Of a stretch of 64,000 bases of DNA, positions 26,898 to 34,979 are shown in pieces. The notes under the pieces were generated by a model. It was not told where the DNA came from, did no database searches, and saw nothing but the letters and a program-made list of their open reading frames with translations. Source of the stretch: CALBPI01 sp045110335 (GTDB lineage Bacteria; Pseudomonadota; Gammaproteobacteria; Steroidobacterales; Woeseiaceae); assembly GCA_045110335.1 (NCBI GenBank), contig JBGCGB010000007.1, forward strand, positions 61,020-125,019. Direction: 5' to 3'. Made by a program: the position numbers and the translations under genes. How positions within the stretch are numbered: the first letter of the stretch is position 1; each line of letters starts with the position of its first letter.

Positions 26898-28892
26898 ATG
26901 ACTCACGCCCAACGACGCCTGCTGGTTTCCAGCGCTTTGCCCTATGCGAATGGCGATATTCACCTCGGCCATCTTGTCGAGTATCTGCAAACCGACATCT
27001 GGGTGCGGTTTCAGCGGATGCGCGGTCACGAAGTCCATTACGTCTGCGCCAGTGACGCCCATGGCACACCGATCATGCTGCGCGCACGCGAAAAGGGCAT
27101 TGAGCCCGAGCAACTGGTCGAGGGCTATCGCGAGGCTCACGCCCGTGATTTCGCCGCGTTCCAAATCGAGTTCGATCACTTCGGTTCTACGCACAGCGAT
27201 GAAAACAAAGCGCTCGTTCATGATATCTACGGCAAACTGACCGATGCCGGTCACATTTATACACGCACTATCAGCCAAGCCTTTGACGAACAGGAAGGCA
27301 TGTTCCTGCCGGACCGTTTTGTCAAAGGCACCTGTCCGAAATGCGGCGCCGAAGACCAATACGGGGATGCGTGCGAGAATTGCGGGACAACTTACTCACC
27401 CGAAGATTTGAAGAATCCGATTTCGGTGCTGTCCGGTAAGCCACCAGTGTCACGTGACAGCGAACACTACTTCTTTAAGCTGGGTGAATTCGAAGCCTTC
27501 CTGAAAACCTGGTTGTCCGACAACAACATTGACGAAAGCGTCAAACGGAAACTGGCTGAGTGGTTCGACGCTGGCCTGCAGGACTGGGACATTTCAAGAG
27601 ATGCGCCCTACTTCGGTTTCAAGATTCCCGGCACCGAAGACAAATTTTTCTACGTCTGGCTGGATGCGCCGATTGGCTATCTCGCGAGCTTCCGGACGTT
27701 GTGCAACGAGAAAGACTTGGACTTTGATGCGTGGATGAAACCGGGCAGCGACACGGAGCTCTACCATTTCATTGGCAAAGACATCATGTATTTTCATGCC
27801 CTGTTCTGGCCTTCCGTGTTGCAAGGCGCCGGCTACCGCACACCGAATGGCATCTTCGCCCACGGCTTTCTGACCGTTGATGGCAAGAAGATGTCAAAGT
27901 CACGCGGCACGTTTATTACTGCGCAAAGCTACCTCAAACACCTACCGCCCGATCATCTACGCTACTACTATGCCGCGAAGCTCGGACCGGGCATTGACGA
28001 TATCGACCTGAACCTCAGTGACTTCGTCGCACGCGTCAATTCTGATTTGGTGGGTAAGCTCGTGAACATTGCCAGCCGCTGCGCTGGGTTCATTGCCAAA
28101 GGCAATGACGGCATGTTGGCAGACGAACTGATGGATACCGATCTGTATCAGCAGTTCATCGATGCCGGTGATCGCATTGCCGACTTGTATGACGGACGCG
28201 AGTTCTCGAAAGCCATGCGTGAAGTCATGAGGCTTGCCGATCTCGCCAACCAGTTCATTGACGAAAACAAGCCCTGGGTCATGGCAAAAGACGAAGCCAC
28301 GGCCGGGCAAGTACCAGCGATTTGCACGCAAGGACTGAACTGTTTTCGCGCGTTGGTCATTTATCTGGCGCCGGTCATTCCGGCGATTGCTGTCAAAGCA
28401 CGCACACTGTTCAATGATGATGATTGGCAGTGGAATAGCGTTGCAACGCCTTTGCTGAATCACAAGATCAATCGTTTCAAACCAATGCTGACCCGAATCG
28501 AAGAGAAGCAGATCGATGCGTTGAAAGCGGACTCCGCTGAAACGGAAAAACCCGAGGAAGAGGCAGATCCGCCGATTAGCATTGATGATTTCATGAAAGT
28601 GGATTTACGAGTGGCAAAAATCACGGCGGCGGATGCCGTTGAAGGCGCCGACAAATTGCTAAAACTGACGCTGGATGTTGGCGACTACAATCGTCAGGTA
28701 TTTGCAGGTATCAAGTCCGCCTACCCTCCTGAATCACTAGTGGGACGGCATACCGTCGTTGTCGCCAATCTGGCACCCCGAAAAATGCGCTTTGGTTTGT
28801 CCGAAGGTATGGTGTTAGCAGCGGGTGATGGTAAAGGTATCTTCCTGCTGTCACCGGATGACGGCGCGAAACCCGGCATGCGGGTGAAGTAA
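26898..28892 (+). CDS. metG: Methionyl-tRNA synthetase
   Basis: A 664-residue class I synthetase, close to the 677 residues of the E. coli enzyme. The HIGH-type motif is HLGH (residues 22-25), the zinc knuckle is CPKCGAEDQYGDACENCG (about 144-161) and KMSKS is near residue 331. The C-terminal 110 residues are the EMAP-II-like tRNA-binding and dimer domain (DFMKVDLRVAKI to the end). The ATG at 26898 matches the family's N terminus; a TTG at 26871 would add nine residues. A CATAAT at 26860-26865 is a possible -10. In relatives mrp and metG are neighbours; here the kinase/PilT genes lie between them. Confidence 0.95.
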   Translation: MTHAQRRLLVSSALPYANGDIHLGHLVEYLQTDIWVRFQRMRGHEVHYVCASDAHGTPIMLRAREKGIEPEQLVEGYREAHARDFAAFQIEFDHFGSTHSDENKALVHDIYGKLTDAGHIYTRTISQAFDEQEGMFLPDRFVKGTCPKCGAEDQYGDACENCGTTYSPEDLKNPISVLSGKPPVSRDSEHYFFKLGEFEAFLKTWLSDNNIDESVKRKLAEWFDAGLQDWDISRDAPYFGFKIPGTEDKFFYVWLDAPIGYLASFRTLCNEKDLDFDAWMKPGSDTELYHFIGKDIMYFHALFWPSVLQGAGYRTPNGIFAHGFLTVDGKKMSKSRGTFITAQSYLKHLPPDHLRYYYAAKLGPGIDDIDLNLSDFVARVNSDLVGKLVNIASRCAGFIAKGNDGMLADELMDTDLYQQFIDAGDRIADLYDGREFSKAMREVMRLADLANQFIDENKPWVMAKDEATAGQVPAICTQGLNCFRALVIYLAPVIPAIAVKARTLFNDDDWQWNSVATPLLNHKINRFKPMLTRIEEKQIDALKADSAETEKPEEEADPPISIDDFMKVDLRVAKITAADAVEGADKLLKLTLDVGDYNRQVFAGIKSAYPPESLVGRHTVVVANLAPRKMRFGLSEGMVLAAGDGKGIFLLSPDDGAKPGMRVK

Positions 28893-28915
28893 CCGACTAA
28901 CGAGGGAGGCCACGA

Positions 28916-29500
28916 GTGTTGCGCGAATGGTTCCTGATTCTGATCAGTACAGTACTGGTCAACAATTTTGTGCTCACGCGCTTTCTGGGGCTTTGCCCGT
29001 TTTTCGGGGCGACTCGACAATTGGATACGGCGGCCGGCATGAGTATTGCGACAGCCTTCGTGTTGACCCTGTCTTCCGGCACCAGCTATCTCATTGAGAT
29101 TTGGTTGTTGCAACCGTTTGAGCTGCAGTATCTGCGAACGCTCACCTTCATTCTCGTCATCGCGTCGTTAGTGCAGTTTACCGAAATCATGATTCGTCGG
29201 ATCAGTCCGCTCATGGAACAAATGCTGGGCATTTATCTGCCGTTGATCACGACCAACTGCGCCGTCCTCGGTGTTGCCTTGCTCAATATCCAGGAGGTCG
29301 ACAGTTTTGCGCAGTCGGTTTGGTACGGCTTCGGTGCCGCGGCCGGATTTGGCTTAGTGACGCTGTTGTTTGCTGCCATGCGAGAACGCATCGAAACACC
29401 GGAAATTCCGTTTGTGTTGCGCGGCTCCGCGATCGCGCTCGTCACCGCGGGCATCATGTCACTTGCGTTCATGGGCTTTGCCGGTCTGGGGTTGAGATAG
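28916..29500 (+). CDS. rnfA: Rnf electron transport complex subunit A
   Basis: A 194-residue membrane protein with six helices, homologous to NqrE/RsxA. It opens LREWFLILISTVLVNNFVL and contains the conserved FLGLCPFFGAT with the Cys that, with RnfE, holds an intramembrane 2Fe-2S cluster. Rnf couples electron flow between ferredoxin and NAD to ion transport, and as Rsx it reduces SoxR. It is the first of the operon rnfABCDGE-nth. It starts with GTG, with GGAGG about 6 nt upstream (28904-28908), and ends one base before the rnfB ATG. Confidence 0.94.
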   Translation: MLREWFLILISTVLVNNFVLTRFLGLCPFFGATRQLDTAAGMSIATAFVLTLSSGTSYLIEIWLLQPFELQYLRTLTFILVIASLVQFTEIMIRRISPLMEQMLGIYLPLITTNCAVLGVALLNIQEVDSFAQSVWYGFGAAAGFGLVTLLFAAMRERIETPEIPFVLRGSAIALVTAGIMSLAFMGFAGLGLR

Positions 29501-29501
29501 C

Positions 29502-30008
29502 ATGCTGGACGCTATACTCGTTTTGACGGTTATCGCAGCGGTGTGTGGACTTGGTCTAACACTGGCCGCGCGATCATTGCCCGGTGACAGTGATTCCGTC
29601 GTTGAGAAAATCGAAGCGTTGCTCCCGCAAACGCAATGCGCGCAATGCGGCTATCCCGGTTGCAAGCCCTATGCGAAAGCAATCGCGAGCAATGAGGTCG
29701 CCATCAATCGCTGCCCGCCCGGCGGCGATGCAACCATTGCCGCGCTAGCGAGACTACTCAACCGCGACATCATCGCATTAGACGAAGCACTACCACCGAC
29801 AGCACCGCCGATGCTCGCATTGATCGACGAGGACGCCTGTATCGGCTGCGCGCGCTGTCTGCCAGCTTGTCCGGTCGACGCTATTATTGGTGCGCATCAG
29901 TTTTCGCATACGGTCGTTGAATCACTATGCACGGGCTGTGAATTATGTATCGCACCATGCCCTGTTGATTGCATTGATATGGTGGCCGATAAGAGGCAAG
30001 TCGCATGA
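29502..30008 (+). CDS. rnfB: Rnf electron transport complex subunit B (ferredoxin type)
   Basis: A 168-residue iron-sulfur subunit with one N-terminal membrane helix. The first 4Fe-4S cluster is C-x2-C-x4-C-x16-C (Cys46, 49, 54, 71). Two ferredoxin-type clusters follow in CIGCARCLPACPVDAI and CTGCELCIAPCPVDCI. It takes electrons into or out of the complex at the cytoplasmic face. It lies one base after rnfA and overlaps rnfC by 4 bp. Confidence 0.94.
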   Translation: MLDAILVLTVIAAVCGLGLTLAARSLPGDSDSVVEKIEALLPQTQCAQCGYPGCKPYAKAIASNEVAINRCPPGGDATIAALARLLNRDIIALDEALPPTAPPMLALIDEDACIGCARCLPACPVDAIIGAHQFSHTVVESLCTGCELCIAPCPVDCIDMVADKRQVA

Positions 30009-31531
30009 CGACAGCGGCGACAGAAGATCTCTTCCGACTGCCTGGCGGCATTCGTCTACCGTCTTTCAAGGCACAGTCCAGAGACGCTGAGGTCGTTGAT
30101 GTCGGTGTCCCACCGATTCTGCGACTACCACTCCGACAACACGCGGGCGAGCCGGCCGAGCCTATCGTCTCAATCGGCGACCGCGTCCTCAAAGGGCAGT
30201 GCATCGCATCCGCAAACGGAGACTTTAGCGCACCAATACACGCATCGAGCTCGGGCGTTGTAACCGATATTTCGATCATGCCGATTGCTGATCGACGGCA
30301 ACAAGAAGCGCTCTGTATTGTCATCGAGACCGATGGCAAAGACACCATCGATCCTGCACTAAAGCCCATCGGCAATCCGTTCGAGCTGACACAAACCGAG
30401 TTACTGTCGCAAATCGAGCAGGCAGGCATCGTCGGATTGGGCGGCGCCGCTTTTCCGACGATCGCGAAAATGCGCCATGCCATCGAATCGACAATCGATA
30501 CGTTGGTCTTGAACGGCGTCGAATGCGAGCCCTACATCAGTTGCGACGATGCATTGATGAGAAATCACGCAGCGAACATCTTGTACGGCGCCAGAATTCT
30601 CCTGAAAGCCCTCGACCTGCCCTATTGTTTCGTCGGCGTTGAAAGCGATAAGCCTGAAGCTTGGGAAGCGTTCCGTAGTGCCGCCGAAATCGATGCCGAC
30701 GAGCGACTGCGAATGGTTCGGATACCCACTGTCTATCCGTCAGGCGGTGAGGACCAACTGGTGTACTTGATGACGGGTCGCGAAGTACCGACTGGTGCGT
30801 TTCCCAGTGATGTTGGCGCATTGGTCCACAACGTGGCAACGGCCGCCAGTGTCGCCGAATTAGCGATAACGGGATTACCGCTGATATCGCGGATCGTCAC
30901 GGTGACCGGTGAAGGCGTCGCGAGACCCGGGAACTATGAAGTGCGGTTTGGTACGCCCATTGCCGATGTCGTTGCCGCTGCTGGCGGTTACACCGATGAT
31001 GCGAAGCGCCTGATCATGGGGGGACCCATGACAGGCATCGCATTAACGAGCGACGAGCTTGCCGTGACGAAAGCGTGCAACTGCCTCATCTTGACCGGCC
31101 CGGCAATTCAAACCTCCAAAGAACCCGAGCGCGCCTGCATTCGATGCGGGGAATGTGCACGCATTTGCCCAGTGCGCCTGCAGCCACAACAACTCTTTCG
31201 CGCTGCCTCTTTCGGCGACAACGATGCACTAAAACCGCTCGGTCTTGTAGATTGCATTGAGTGTGGATGTTGCGATCTTGTTTGCCCTAGCCACATACCA
31301 CTGACCCACAGTTTTAGAAAAGCCAAACTCACGCAGAGACTGGAGACCTACGACCGCGAACGTGCTGAGCGAGCGCGCGAACGGTTCGAATCACGACAAC
31401 ATCGCGACGAGCAACGTGAATCCACCGACGCCAATAGCATCCGCGCCTTGAAAGACAAGGCCAGTCGCGACGCGATAGCCGACATTCTGAAGCGCCAGCA
31501 AGCGAAACCGACAGAGGAAAGCGAAGACTAA
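30005..31531 (+). CDS. rnfC: Rnf electron transport complex subunit C
   Basis: A 508-residue soluble subunit with the flavin/NADH-binding fold of NuoF: GLGGAAFPT near the N terminus and VLNGVECEPYI after it. Two 4Fe-4S clusters lie at CIRCGECARICP and CIECGCCDLVCP. The C-terminal 75 residues are a charged helix (Arg/Glu/Gln-rich). The Ala/Lys-rich repeat tail that lengthens RsxC in E. coli to about 740 residues is absent, so this is the short form. It overlaps both neighbours by 4 and 1 bp. Confidence 0.94.
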   Translation: MTTAATEDLFRLPGGIRLPSFKAQSRDAEVVDVGVPPILRLPLRQHAGEPAEPIVSIGDRVLKGQCIASANGDFSAPIHASSSGVVTDISIMPIADRRQQEALCIVIETDGKDTIDPALKPIGNPFELTQTELLSQIEQAGIVGLGGAAFPTIAKMRHAIESTIDTLVLNGVECEPYISCDDALMRNHAANILYGARILLKALDLPYCFVGVESDKPEAWEAFRSAAEIDADERLRMVRIPTVYPSGGEDQLVYLMTGREVPTGAFPSDVGALVHNVATAASVAELAITGLPLISRIVTVTGEGVARPGNYEVRFGTPIADVVAAAGGYTDDAKRLIMGGPMTGIALTSDELAVTKACNCLILTGPAIQTSKEPERACIRCGECARICPVRLQPQQLFRAASFGDNDALKPLGLVDCIECGCCDLVCPSHIPLTHSFRKAKLTQRLETYDRERAERARERFESRQHRDEQRESTDANSIRALKDKASRDAIADILKRQQAKPTEESED

Positions 31532-32568
31532 TGCGCTTCGAGCCGGCTATCACACCCTATCTGCGGCCAACCACTGGCGTCGCCGCCATGATGCGGGAAG
31601 TGACGCTCAGTCTCGTGCCCGCCATCGTGATCTATTTTTTCTTCTTCGGCTTCGGTATCTTTTTTAATGTCGTGCTTTGCGTTGTTGCTTGCGTCGGTTT
31701 CGAAGCGCTTGCCGTTAAACTGCGGCGGGTCCCCATCGAGGACACGATTGGTGATTTCAGCGCTGTATTGACAGGTGTTTTGCTGGCGTTGGCATTGCCC
31801 ACCTATTTGCCTGTACACATCACACTCATTGCTTGTGCCACCGCGATATTGCTCGCCAAACATGCTTATGGTGGCCTTGGGTTTAACCCTTTTAACCCGG
31901 CCATGGTCGGATACGCACTTGTACTGATTTCGTTTCCAGTAGAGATGAGTACCTGGTTGCCGCCGCAACTTGGCGACATTGACTATGTGCGTCCTTTGGT
32001 CACAGAACGACTGGCCTATTTATTTACTGGCGATTGGCCCGTTGGCATGACGCTAGATGCCGTCAGCAGAGCAACGCCACTGGATATCGTTCGGACCGGT
32101 ATCGCCGATTCTGAAATGTATGCAGAGATGCGGATCAGCCCGCTGTTTGGTGACTTTGGCGGTTATGGCTGGGAGTGGATTGGAAACTTCATCGCTGTCG
32201 CCGGGTTTTGGCTGCTATATCGCGGCATTATCCGCTGGCATATTCCGGTAGCGGTGTTGGTGGGTATATTGGCACCGGCGACCATCGCCACAATGGCATC
32301 CTCCGGTGCATTGCCCGGTCCCGGGTTTCATTTGTTCAGCGGCGCGACGCTACTTGCCGCCTTCTTCATTGCGACCGATCCGGTATCGGCGGCGACCAGT
32401 CCGCGAGGGCGCCTTATCTATGGCTTTGGTATCGGCTTTATTGCTTGGGCAATTCGCAGCTACGGCGGCTACCCGGATGGATTTGCGTTCGCCGTGCTGC
32501 TGATGAACGCCGCAGTGCCGTTGATTGACCGGCTCACAACGCCAAGGATCATGGGTCATGAACGCTGA
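31531..32568 (+). CDS. rnfD: Rnf electron transport complex subunit D
   Basis: A 345-residue NqrB-like membrane subunit with about nine helices. The covalent FMN attachment site is visible as DAVSRATPL, with the flavinylated Thr at about residue 182. A later conserved stretch, FHLFSGATLLAAFFIATDP, is also typical. It shares one base with the rnfC stop and overlaps rnfG by 11 bp. Confidence 0.94.
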   Translation: MRFEPAITPYLRPTTGVAAMMREVTLSLVPAIVIYFFFFGFGIFFNVVLCVVACVGFEALAVKLRRVPIEDTIGDFSAVLTGVLLALALPTYLPVHITLIACATAILLAKHAYGGLGFNPFNPAMVGYALVLISFPVEMSTWLPPQLGDIDYVRPLVTERLAYLFTGDWPVGMTLDAVSRATPLDIVRTGIADSEMYAEMRISPLFGDFGGYGWEWIGNFIAVAGFWLLYRGIIRWHIPVAVLVGILAPATIATMASSGALPGPGFHLFSGATLLAAFFIATDPVSAATSPRGRLIYGFGIGFIAWAIRSYGGYPDGFAFAVLLMNAAVPLIDRLTTPRIMGHER

Positions 32569-33187
32569 ACCGCAACGCACATCGGTACTGGCTGGCACAT
32601 TCAAGCTTATTGGCTTCGCCGCGCTGGCCGCGTTCATTGTCGCCGGTGCCTGGCAAGTCACCCATGAACGCATTCGCGACAATCAAGCGGCCGCAAGACT
32701 CGCCCGTTTTGCGCCAGTACTTGGTAACGTGCGCTACGACACGATCGATTTTGATCATGCCGAAACGTTGGCAGCACCGCATCCCTTACCCGGAGATGCG
32801 ATGGCGGTCATTTATCAGGTGCGATTGAAAGGTCAATCCACCGCACGCGTGTTCGAAGTCAGTACGCAAGGCTACAGCGGGCCGATCCGGCTCCTCGTGG
32901 GAATCGATAACAATCACATGGTCACCGGCACCCGGGTGATTTCACATACGGAAACACCAGGACTCGGTGATGACATCGAACGCCGCAAGTCGGATTGGAT
33001 CGAGAGCTTTGCCGGCGTTTCATTCGACACCGTCGCACCACCCGCATGGCGTCTCAAGCGGGATGGCGGTCATTTCGATGGCTTTACCGGTGCTTCGGTA
33101 ACGCCACGCGCGGTTGTCACCGCTGTCCGTGAAACGCTCGAATTTGCCATTCGGAATCCCGTCGAAAAAGCAGGCATAACGCCATGA
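32558..33187 (+). CDS. rnfG: Rnf electron transport complex subunit G
   Basis: A 209-residue NqrC-like subunit with one N-terminal helix and a periplasmic FMN-binding domain. The flavin attachment motif is TGASVTPRAVV, with Thr182 as the modified residue. The start at 32558 (MNAEPQRTSVLAG) is chosen because it overlaps the rnfD stop; the frame is open 11 codons further. Flavinylation needs the periplasmic transferase ApbE, which is not in this window. Confidence 0.92.
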   Translation: MNAEPQRTSVLAGTFKLIGFAALAAFIVAGAWQVTHERIRDNQAAARLARFAPVLGNVRYDTIDFDHAETLAAPHPLPGDAMAVIYQVRLKGQSTARVFEVSTQGYSGPIRLLVGIDNNHMVTGTRVISHTETPGLGDDIERRKSDWIESFAGVSFDTVAPPAWRLKRDGGHFDGFTGASVTPRAVVTAVRETLEFAIRNPVEKAGITP

Positions 33188-33828
33188 GTATTTGGCGTGA
33201 TGGGCTATGGCAAAACAACCCCGGTATCGTCCAGTTGTTGGGACTTTGTCCGTTGCTCGCGATTACCAACACCGCGGTCAACGCCATTGGCTTGGCAATC
33301 GCCACCTTGTTCGTGCTGGCATCCAGTAACTTGCTCGTATCGATCGCCCGACGTGCGCTGCAGCCGGAGATCAGAATCCCTGCCTATGTGTTGATTATCG
33401 CGTCGTTGGTTACGGCCATCGAGTTGCTCTTTCACGCCTATGCACCGGCGCTACATGCACGTCTCGGTATTTTTCTACCGCTTATCGTGACCAATTGCGC
33501 AATCGTCGCACGAGCCGAGGCTTTCGCATCACGCCAGCCACCGATGCGTGCATTGGCCGATGGCTTGGCGCATGGCATCGGTTTCGGTTGGGTGTTGCTG
33601 GCCATCGGCATCATCCGCGAGTTGGTCGGCAGCGGCCGCGTCTTTTCCGGTTTGGACCAATTGGTGCCTGGCGCAACGTCACAAGGCATTGTCATTGCGG
33701 ACAGTGGCTTGCTGATCGCCCTGCTACCGCCAGGCGCTTTCTTCGCGCTCGCGCTGTTATTGGTCATTCGCAATCTCATACTTCAACGCAGTGTCATGGT
33801 CTCGGAAGGAACAACGAATGAATCGTGA
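33184..33828 (+). CDS. rnfE: Rnf electron transport complex subunit E
   Basis: A 214-residue membrane protein with six helices, homologous to NqrD/RsxE and to RnfA. It has the conserved NPGIVQLLGLCPLLAITNT with the cluster-ligand Cys, and IFLPLIVTNCAIVARAEAF. With RnfA it forms the inverted pair at the membrane core of the complex. It overlaps rnfG by 4 bp and nth by 11 bp. Confidence 0.94.
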   Translation: MSIWRDGLWQNNPGIVQLLGLCPLLAITNTAVNAIGLAIATLFVLASSNLLVSIARRALQPEIRIPAYVLIIASLVTAIELLFHAYAPALHARLGIFLPLIVTNCAIVARAEAFASRQPPMRALADGLAHGIGFGWVLLAIGIIRELVGSGRVFSGLDQLVPGATSQGIVIADSGLLIALLPPGAFFALALLLVIRNLILQRSVMVSEGTTNES

Positions 33829-34459
33829 CAAACGAACCTATATCTATTCGACACTTCGTGCGGCTAACCCGGAGCCCACCACAGAACTCAACTACGAGAA
33901 TCCTTTCGAACTTCTGATTGCCGTTATTCTCTCGGCGCAGGCAACCGATATCAGTGTCAACAAGGCCACCGATACGTTGTATCCGGTTGCCAACACGCCT
34001 GAGGCAATTGCTGCGTTAGGCGTTCGGGGTCTCACCAAACATATTCGCCACATTGGGCTCTATAACAGTAAAGCACGCAATGTCATCGCTACCTGCAAGA
34101 TCCTGCTGGCTGACTATGACAGTGAAGTACCGCGCGACCGTGAAGCACTTGAAGCATTGCCCGGTGTCGGTAGAAAGACCGCCAACGTGGTCCTGAACAC
34201 AGCCTTCGGTGAACCCACTATCGCTGTCGACACGCATATTTTTAGAGTATCTAATCGAACCGGCCTTGCGAAAGGCAAGACACCACTCGAAGTGGAAAAA
34301 CGACTAACCCGTTTAACGCCCGACGAGTTCTTGAAGGATGCTCACCACTGGCTCATTCTTCATGGCCGTTACGTTTGCAAAGCGCGCACACCGGAATGCT
34401 ATCGCTGCAGCGTGTCAGAATGGTGCGAGTTTAAGAAGAAGACACCGGCACCGACATGA
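33818..34459 (+). CDS. nth: Endonuclease III
   Basis: A 213-residue bifunctional DNA glycosylase/AP lyase for oxidised pyrimidines. Lys120 (LPGVGRKTA) and Asp138 (IAVDTHIFRV) fall at exactly the E. coli positions. The C-terminal 4Fe-4S cluster is C-x6-C-x2-C-x5-C (CKARTPECYRCSVSEWC). The start at 33818 (MNRDKRTYIYSTL) overlaps rnfE by 11 bp; nine upstream codons are open but belong to rnfE. It is the last gene of the rnf operon, as in many gammaproteobacteria. Confidence 0.96.
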   Translation: MNRDKRTYIYSTLRAANPEPTTELNYENPFELLIAVILSAQATDISVNKATDTLYPVANTPEAIAALGVRGLTKHIRHIGLYNSKARNVIATCKILLADYDSEVPRDREALEALPGVGRKTANVVLNTAFGEPTIAVDTHIFRVSNRTGLAKGKTPLEVEKRLTRLTPDEFLKDAHHWLILHGRYVCKARTPECYRCSVSEWCEFKKKTPAPT

Positions 34460-34475
34460 TTCGCGGCTTCCGCTG

Positions 34476-34484
34476 TGAAATAAT
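34476..34484 (+). promoter_or_regulatory. Extended -10 element abutting the DUF1841 gene
   Basis: TGAAATAAT, within the same 12-mer CTGTGAAATAAT found before purM (34473-34484 here), ends 6 nt before the ATG at 34491. No Shine-Dalgarno fits in the gap, which suggests a leaderless mRNA. Confidence 0.5.
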
Positions 34485-34490
34485 ACCCAG

Positions 34491-34913
34491 ATGCTATTTG
34501 GTCAAGATAAATCAGAGCTTCGGCGGATGTACGTGCAGGCGTGGCGACTATTTCGAGCCGGGCAGCCTATGTCTCCGCTTGAGCAGCAGATCGCCGCGGT
34601 CGTCGCCGAGCATCCGGAATACCATGCGGGTCTAACGGAAGAACAGGTTCAAGGCGACTACCTACCGGAAAGCGGTCAAAGCAATCCGTTCCTTCATATG
34701 GGACTCCACCTGGCCATTCGCGAGCAAGTGGCCACCAACCGGCCGATTGGTATCCGTGACGTCCACCAAAAGCTTGCTGAGCGTGCCGGTGACCCGCATG
34801 CGGCAGAGCATGAAATGATCGAATGCCTGGCAGAAAGCCTTTGGCAGGCACAGCGTGACGGTACACTACCGGACGAACAAAACTACCTCGAGAAAATATC
34901 AGCATTAGTGTGA
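34491..34913 (+). CDS. DUF1841 family protein
   Basis: A 140-residue cytosolic protein of the DUF1841 family. Recognisable stretches are SELRRMYVQAWRLFRAGQPM at the start, the HPEYHAGLTEE region, and NPFLHMGLHLAIREQVATNR. The family is all-helical, found only in proteobacteria and without a known function; it is often near nth. It begins 31 bp after nth but appears to have its own promoter. Confidence 0.88.
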   Translation: MLFGQDKSELRRMYVQAWRLFRAGQPMSPLEQQIAAVVAEHPEYHAGLTEEQVQGDYLPESGQSNPFLHMGLHLAIREQVATNRPIGIRDVHQKLAERAGDPHAAEHEMIECLAESLWQAQRDGTLPDEQNYLEKISALV

Positions 34914-34943
34914 CGCGGTTCTGTCAATTTTCCTGATGAACGG

Positions 34944-34953
34944 TCGCTAGCGA
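34944..34953. repeat. 10-bp palindrome upstream of the glutamate-synthase-like gene
   Basis: TCGCTAGCGA is a perfect palindrome, 27 bp before the ATG at 34980 in a 66-bp gap. It could be part of an operator. Its core also occurs by chance elsewhere in the window, so the support is weak. Confidence 0.2.
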
Positions 34954-34979
34954 AACATGGATAACCATTGCGATTCGAT

